This document shows positions 6,009 through 9,697 of a stretch of DNA of 9,697 bases, one piece after another. The notes beneath the pieces were generated by a model. The model was not told the DNA's origin and made no database searches. It saw nothing but the letters and a program-made list of their open reading frames with translations. Source of the DNA: Aquabacterium sp. (GTDB lineage: Bacteria; Pseudomonadota; Gammaproteobacteria; Burkholderiales; Burkholderiaceae_C); NCBI GenBank assembly GCA_017989885.1, contig JAGNPA010000021.1:1-9697 (forward strand), written 5' to 3'. Position 1 is the first letter of the stretch. Each line of letters starts with the position of its first letter. Both the position numbers and the translations under genes were made by a program.

Positions 6009-7533
6009 CGCCGGCCCCGTGATCCGCATCCACCCGGCAGACGACGTCGTGATCGCGCGCCAGCAGATGCTGGGCGGCACGCCCATCGCCTCCGAGGGCA
6101 TCACGGTCAGCGGCCTGATTCCGCCTGGCCACAAGATCGCGGTCCGCGCCATCGCGGCGGGCCAGCCGGTGCGGCGCTACAACCAGATCATCGGCACCGC
6201 CACGCGCGACATCGCCGCCGGCCAGCACGTGCACAGCCACAACCTGGCCTTCAGCCACTTCGACAGGGGCTACGCGGTGGGCGGCGACGTGCGGCCCGTG
6301 GCCTACGTGGACACGCCCGCCGCCTTCGACGGCATCGTGCGCGAAGACGGCCGCGTGGCCACGCGCAACTACATCGGCGTACTCACCAGCGTGAACTGCT
6401 CGGCCACCGTGGCGCGCGCCATCGCCGACCACTTCCGCCGCGACATCCACCCCGAGGCCCTGGCCGCGTTTCCAAACGTGGACGGCATCGTGGCGCTGAC
6501 CCACGGCGCAGGCTGCGCCACCGACAGCGAAGGCGAGGGCCTGAAGGTACTGCGCCGCACGCTGGCCGGCTACGCGCGGCACGCGAACTTTGCCGCCGTC
6601 ATCGTGGTCGGCCTGGGCTGTGAGACGAACCAGATCCAGGGCCTGCTGGCGCAAGAGGGCCTGCGCGAAGGTGCCAGGCTGGTGACCTTCAGCATTCAGG
6701 ACACAGGAGGCACGTCCAAGAGCGTGGCGCGTGGCATCGAGGTGGTGAAACAGTTGCTACCCGAAGCCAATGCCGTCAAGCGTGAGTCCGTGCCCGCCAG
6801 CCACCTGGTGGTGGGCCTGCAGTGCGGCGGTTCCGACGGCTACTCCGGCATCAGCGCCAACCCGGCACTGGGCGCGGCGGTGGACCTGGTGGTGCGCCAC
6901 GGCGGCACGGCCGTGCTGTCCGAAACGCCCGAGATCTACGGTGGTGAACACCTGCTGCTGCAACGCGCCGTGTCGCAGGCCGTGGCCGACAAACTGGAAG
7001 CCCGCCTGCGGTGGTGGACCGAGTACTGCACCCGCCACCACGCCGAGATGGACAACAACCCCTCGGCCGGCAACAAGGCCGGCGGCCTGACCACCATTCT
7101 CGAAAAGTCGCTGGGCGCCATCGCCAAGGGCGGCACCACGCCCATGGTGGACGTCTACGAATACGCCCAGCCCATCACGGCCAAAGGCTTTGTCTACATG
7201 GACACGCCGGGCTACGACCCCGTGTCGGCCACCGGCCAGGTCGCCGGCGGCGCCAACCTGATCTGCTTCACCACCGGGCGCGGCTCGGCCTACGGCTGCG
7301 CGCCCTCGCCCTCGCTCAAGCTGGCCACCAACAGCGCGCTGTGGGCCAAGCAGGAAGAGGACATGGACATCAACTGCGGCACCGTCATCGACGGCAGCGA
7401 GAGCGTGGAGCAACTGGGCGAGCGCATCTTCCAGGAGATGCTGGCCGCGGCCTCGGGCCGCAAGACCAAGAGCGAGCAACACGGCTACGGCCAAAACGAG
7501 TTCGTGCCCTGGGCGCTGGGCGCCGTCATGTAA
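6001..7533 (+). CDS. uxaA: UxaA/GarD-family sugar-acid dehydratase (probable altronate dehydratase)
   Basis: At 510 residues this is a full-length, two-part family member: an N-terminal SAF domain (about 8-85, with [12 protein letters not shown]) and the large catalytic part. Conserved metal or active-site segments are THGAGC (H168, C172), GLGCETNQ (C207), [16 protein letters not shown] (C275), [12 protein letters not shown] and [12 protein letters not shown] (C422, C433). It ends in [13 protein letters not shown]. coli UxaA (about 495 aa) dehydrates D-altronate to KDG using Fe2+; GarD acts on galactarate. The neighbouring ManD and UxuB-type genes favour an aldonate over an aldarate. Altronate is the best guess, with galactarate or another stereoisomer open. 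It is translationally coupled to the hydrolase upstream, and manD follows after 23 bp. Confidence 0.85.
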   Translation: MADAGPVIRIHPADDVVIARQQMLGGTPIASEGITVSGLIPPGHKIAVRAIAAGQPVRRYNQIIGTATRDIAAGQHVHSHNLAFSHFDRGYAVGGDVRPVAYVDTPAAFDGIVREDGRVATRNYIGVLTSVNCSATVARAIADHFRRDIHPEALAAFPNVDGIVALTHGAGCATDSEGEGLKVLRRTLAGYARHANFAAVIVVGLGCETNQIQGLLAQEGLREGARLVTFSIQDTGGTSKSVARGIEVVKQLLPEANAVKRESVPASHLVVGLQCGGSDGYSGISANPALGAAVDLVVRHGGTAVLSETPEIYGGEHLLLQRAVSQAVADKLEARLRWWTEYCTRHHAEMDNNPSAGNKAGGLTTILEKSLGAIAKGGTTPMVDVYEYAQPITAKGFVYMDTPGYDPVSATGQVAGGANLICFTTGRGSAYGCAPSPSLKLATNSALWAKQEEDMDINCGTVIDGSESVEQLGERIFQEMLAAASGRKTKSEQHGYGQNEFVPWALGAVM

Positions 7534-7556
7534 CCACTACCTCTGAGCAAGACACC

Positions 7557-8768
7557 ATGAAAATCACCTCCGCCAAAGTCATCGTCTGTGCGCCCAGCCG
7601 CAACTTCGTCACCCTCAAAATCGAGACCGATGAAGGCCTGACCGGCATCGGCGACGCCACACTCAACGGCCGCGAGCTGGCCGTGGCCAGCTACCTGACC
7701 GACCATGTCATTCCCTGCCTGATCGGCCGCGACCCGCAGCAGATCGAAGACATCTGGCAGTACCTCTACAAAGGTGCCTACTGGCGCCGTGGCCCGGTGA
7801 CCATGAGCGCCATTGCCGGCGTGGACACGGCGCTGTGGGACATCAAGGCCAAGGCCGCCAACATGCCTCTGTACCAGCTGCTGGGCGGCAAGAGCCGTAC
7901 CGGCGTGATGGTGTACGGCCACGCCAACGGCCGTGACATCACGCAGACCGTGGAAGAAGTGCTGCGCTACAAGGAGATGGGCTACAAAGCCATCCGTGCG
8001 CAGAGCGGCGTGCCCGGTCTGGAGAAGGTATATGGCGTGGGCAAGGGCACGATGTTCTATGAACCGGCCGACGCCGACCTGCCCAGCGAACACGACTGGT
8101 CGACCGAAAAATACCTGCGCCACACCCCCGAGCTGTTCGACAAGGTACGCGCCGCCGTCGGCCCCGACATCCACCTTCTGCACGACGCGCACCACCGCCT
8201 GACACCCATCGAAGCCGCACGCCTGGGCAAGGACCTGGAGCCCTACCGCCTGTTCTGGCTGGAGGACACCACGCCGGCCGAGAACCAGGAGTCGTTCCGC
8301 CTGATCCGCCAGCACACCACCACGCCGCTGGCCGTGGGCGAGATCTTCAACACCATCTGGGACTGCAAGGACCTGATCCAGAACCAGCTGATCGACTACA
8401 TCCGCACCACCGTGGTCCACGCGGGCGGCATCACCCACCTGCGCCGCATCGCCGACCTGGCCGCGCTCTACCAGGTGCGCACCGGCTCGCACGGCGCCAC
8501 CGACCTCTCGCCCGTGTGCATGGGTGCGGCGCTCCACTTCGACCTCTGGGTGCCCAACTTCGGTATCCAGGAGTACATGCGCCACACCGACGAAACCGAC
8601 GCCGTGTTCCCGCACGCCTACAGCTTCAAGGACGGCTTCATGCACCCCGGCGAGGCGCCCGGCCACGGCGTGACCATCGACGAGGCGCTGGCCGCCAAGT
8701 ACCCCTACCAGCGCGCCTACCTGCCGGTCAACCGCCTGCAGCACGACGGCACCCTGACCAACTGGTGA
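7557..8768 (+). CDS. manD: D-mannonate dehydratase, enolase superfamily ManD (RspA type)
   Basis: At 403 residues it matches the ManD subgroup (about 402-405). The Mg2+ ligands D210, E236 and E262 sit at the ends of successive barrel strands. The catalytic R147 and Y159, H212 and H312, and the final W403 fall at the expected places. The capping domain shows [12 protein letters not shown] and [15 protein letters not shown] features ([11 protein letters not shown] at 73-83). The reaction is Mg2+-dependent anti-dehydration of D-mannonate to KDG in the cytoplasm; some members also accept D-gluconate, and many are slow. A314, after SHG, is a residue I recall as marking the slow class (Pro in the fast class). 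UxuA, the usual E. coli mannonate dehydratase, is unrelated in fold. The start lacks a strong ribosome site (GAGCAAGACACC before ATG). It sits between the UxaA-type dehydratase and the reductase that would make mannonate. Confidence 0.92.
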   Translation: MKITSAKVIVCAPSRNFVTLKIETDEGLTGIGDATLNGRELAVASYLTDHVIPCLIGRDPQQIEDIWQYLYKGAYWRRGPVTMSAIAGVDTALWDIKAKAANMPLYQLLGGKSRTGVMVYGHANGRDITQTVEEVLRYKEMGYKAIRAQSGVPGLEKVYGVGKGTMFYEPADADLPSEHDWSTEKYLRHTPELFDKVRAAVGPDIHLLHDAHHRLTPIEAARLGKDLEPYRLFWLEDTTPAENQESFRLIRQHTTTPLAVGEIFNTIWDCKDLIQNQLIDYIRTTVVHAGGITHLRRIADLAALYQVRTGSHGATDLSPVCMGAALHFDLWVPNFGIQEYMRHTDETDAVFPHAYSFKDGFMHPGEAPGHGVTIDEALAAKYPYQRAYLPVNRLQHDGTLTNW

Positions 8769-8776
8769 ACGCGCCC

Positions 8777-9697
8777 ATGAACCGACTCGACGACCGCACG
8801 GTGGGCGCCTTGTCCGCCACCGTGACGCGCCCACCCTACGACCGCCAGCGCCTGCAGCCGGGCATCGTGCACCTGGGCATCGGCGCCTTCATGCGCGCCC
8901 ACCTCGCGGCCGCCACCGAAGCGGCCATCGCCGCTGGCGACCTGCGCTGGGGCATCGTCGGCGTCTCGCTGCGCCAGCCCGACACACGGGACGCGCTGGT
9001 GCCGCAGGACGGCCTCTACACCCTGGCGATCCGCGACGCCGACGCGCAAGGCCAGCCGCGCCAGCGGCTGCAGGTGATCGGCGCGGTGCGCAGTCTGCTG
9101 GTGGCGCCCGAGAACCCTGGCGCGGTGCTGGACGCCATCGCCGCCGCCGACACGCGCATCGTGAGCCTGACAGTGACGGAGAAGGGCTACTGCCACGACC
9201 CGGCCACCGGCGCGCTGCGGCTGGACCACCCAGACATCGTCCACGACCTGGGCCATCCGCACACGCCACGCTCGGCCATCGGCATGCTGGTGTTCGGGCT
9301 GCAGCGGCGCTTCGCGCAAGGCCGCGGCCCGATCACGCTGATGTCGCTGGACAACCTGCCCGCCAACGGCCGCGTGCTGCGCGGCGCGGTGCTGCGCTTC
9401 GCCGAAGCGGTGAACCCGGCGCTGGCGAAGCGCATCGCCGACGAATGCCGGTTTCCCTGCTCGATGGTGGACCGCATCGTGCCCCGCACCACCGACGCCG
9501 ACCGTGCCGCCGTGTCGCAGGCGCTGGGCGCCGAAGACCGCTGGCCAGTGCTGGGCGAACCCTTCTTCGACTGGGCGGTGGAAGACCACTTCGCCGCCGA
9601 CCGGCCCGACTGGACGCTGGGCGGCGCGCGCTTCGTGGCCGACGCCGAACCCTTCGAGCGGCTCAAGCTGCGCATGGTCAACGGCACGCACTCCAGC
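8777..9697 (+). CDS. uxuB: Long-chain mannitol/fructuronate reductase family (UxuB type), 3'-partial
   Basis: An ATG 8 bp after the manD stop opens a frame of 307 codons with no stop before the right edge; the family runs to about 480-490 residues, so roughly a third is missing. The Rossmann motif is GIVHLGIGAF at 29-38. VTEKGYC is at 133-139, LDNLPANG at 191-198, and SMVDRIVPRTTDAD follows. The catalytic signature KLRMVNGTHS gives K297, N302 and H305, the Lys-Asn-His set of polyol-specific long-chain dehydrogenases. UxuB reduces D-fructuronate to D-mannonate with NADH, which would feed ManD directly. Two residues differ from common consensus: M39 replaces the histidine of GAFHRAHQ, and L191 replaces the cysteine of SCDN. 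A mannitol 2-dehydrogenase or tagaturonate reductase role is possible, but context favours fructuronate. Confidence 0.85.
   Translation, partial: MNRLDDRTVGALSATVTRPPYDRQRLQPGIVHLGIGAFMRAHLAAATEAAIAAGDLRWGIVGVSLRQPDTRDALVPQDGLYTLAIRDADAQGQPRQRLQVIGAVRSLLVAPENPGAVLDAIAAADTRIVSLTVTEKGYCHDPATGALRLDHPDIVHDLGHPHTPRSAIGMLVFGLQRRFAQGRGPITLMSLDNLPANGRVLRGAVLRFAEAVNPALAKRIADECRFPCSMVDRIVPRTTDADRAAVSQALGAEDRWPVLGEPFFDWAVEDHFAADRPDWTLGGARFVADAEPFERLKLRMVNGTHSS

Noticed and set aside
4911..6152. 413-codon minus-strand open frame opposite the SDR and hydrolase
   Set aside because: Composition-driven shadow spanning two real genes and their junction.
7011..7556. Upstream in-frame extension of manD (585-codon frame)
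   Set aside because: The added part is an R/H/G-rich out-of-frame reading of the uxaA-type gene. The ManD family starts at MKITSAKV (7557).
7485..8834. 449-codon minus-strand open frame opposite manD
   Set aside because: Antisense shadow of a fully recognised gene with every active-site residue in place; no recognisable domain of its own.

Overview
The window is one tightly packed, single-direction (+ strand) sugar-acid catabolic locus from a high-GC Gram-negative bacterium. GC-rich codon use, the tripartite TRAP transporter and GAGACACC-type leaders before start codons suggest a betaproteobacterium of the Burkholderiales, probably Comamonadaceae. This placement is inferred from style and was not tested by a search.

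Layout: (1) 1-209, the C-terminal end of a GntR/FCD-family regulator, cut by the window edge. (2) 281-1294, a zinc-dependent L-idonate/L-gulonate 5-dehydrogenase-type enzyme. (3) 1338-4348, a complete TRAP transporter: periplasmic binding protein DctP, small permease DctQ, large permease DctM. (4) 4365-6008, a short-chain dehydrogenase and an FAH-fold hydrolase, resembling the enzyme pair of the L-fuconate/L-rhamnonate diketo-hydrolase pathway. (5) 6001-8768, two dehydratases of unrelated fold: a UxaA/GarD-family enzyme and a ManD (RspA-type) mannonate dehydratase of the enolase superfamily. (6) 8777 to the end, a 3'-truncated long-chain polyol/fructuronate reductase (UxuB type). It stays open past the right edge. 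No gene-free stretch exceeds 71 bases, and no RNA gene, insertion sequence or CRISPR was seen.

Working model (inference): the TRAP system imports a hexonate or hexuronate. The zinc dehydrogenase and the UxuB-type reductase interconvert aldonates through a keto-uronate, for example L-gulonate to D-fructuronate to D-mannonate. ManD and the UxaA-family enzyme dehydrate aldonates, both plausibly to 2-keto-3-deoxy-D-gluconate (KDG). No KDG kinase or KDPG aldolase is seen. The SDR/hydrolase pair sits where they would be expected, suggesting that a 2-keto-3-deoxy acid is oxidised to a 2,4-diketo acid and hydrolysed to pyruvate plus a smaller acid without phosphorylation. That is the most interesting possibility here, and it needs biochemical proof. 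The partial FCD regulator is the likely controller, and a TTGG-N5-CCAA palindrome lies between it and the first enzyme gene. A perfect 9-bp GGAA-capped hairpin at the start of dctQ could set the ratio of binding protein to permease.
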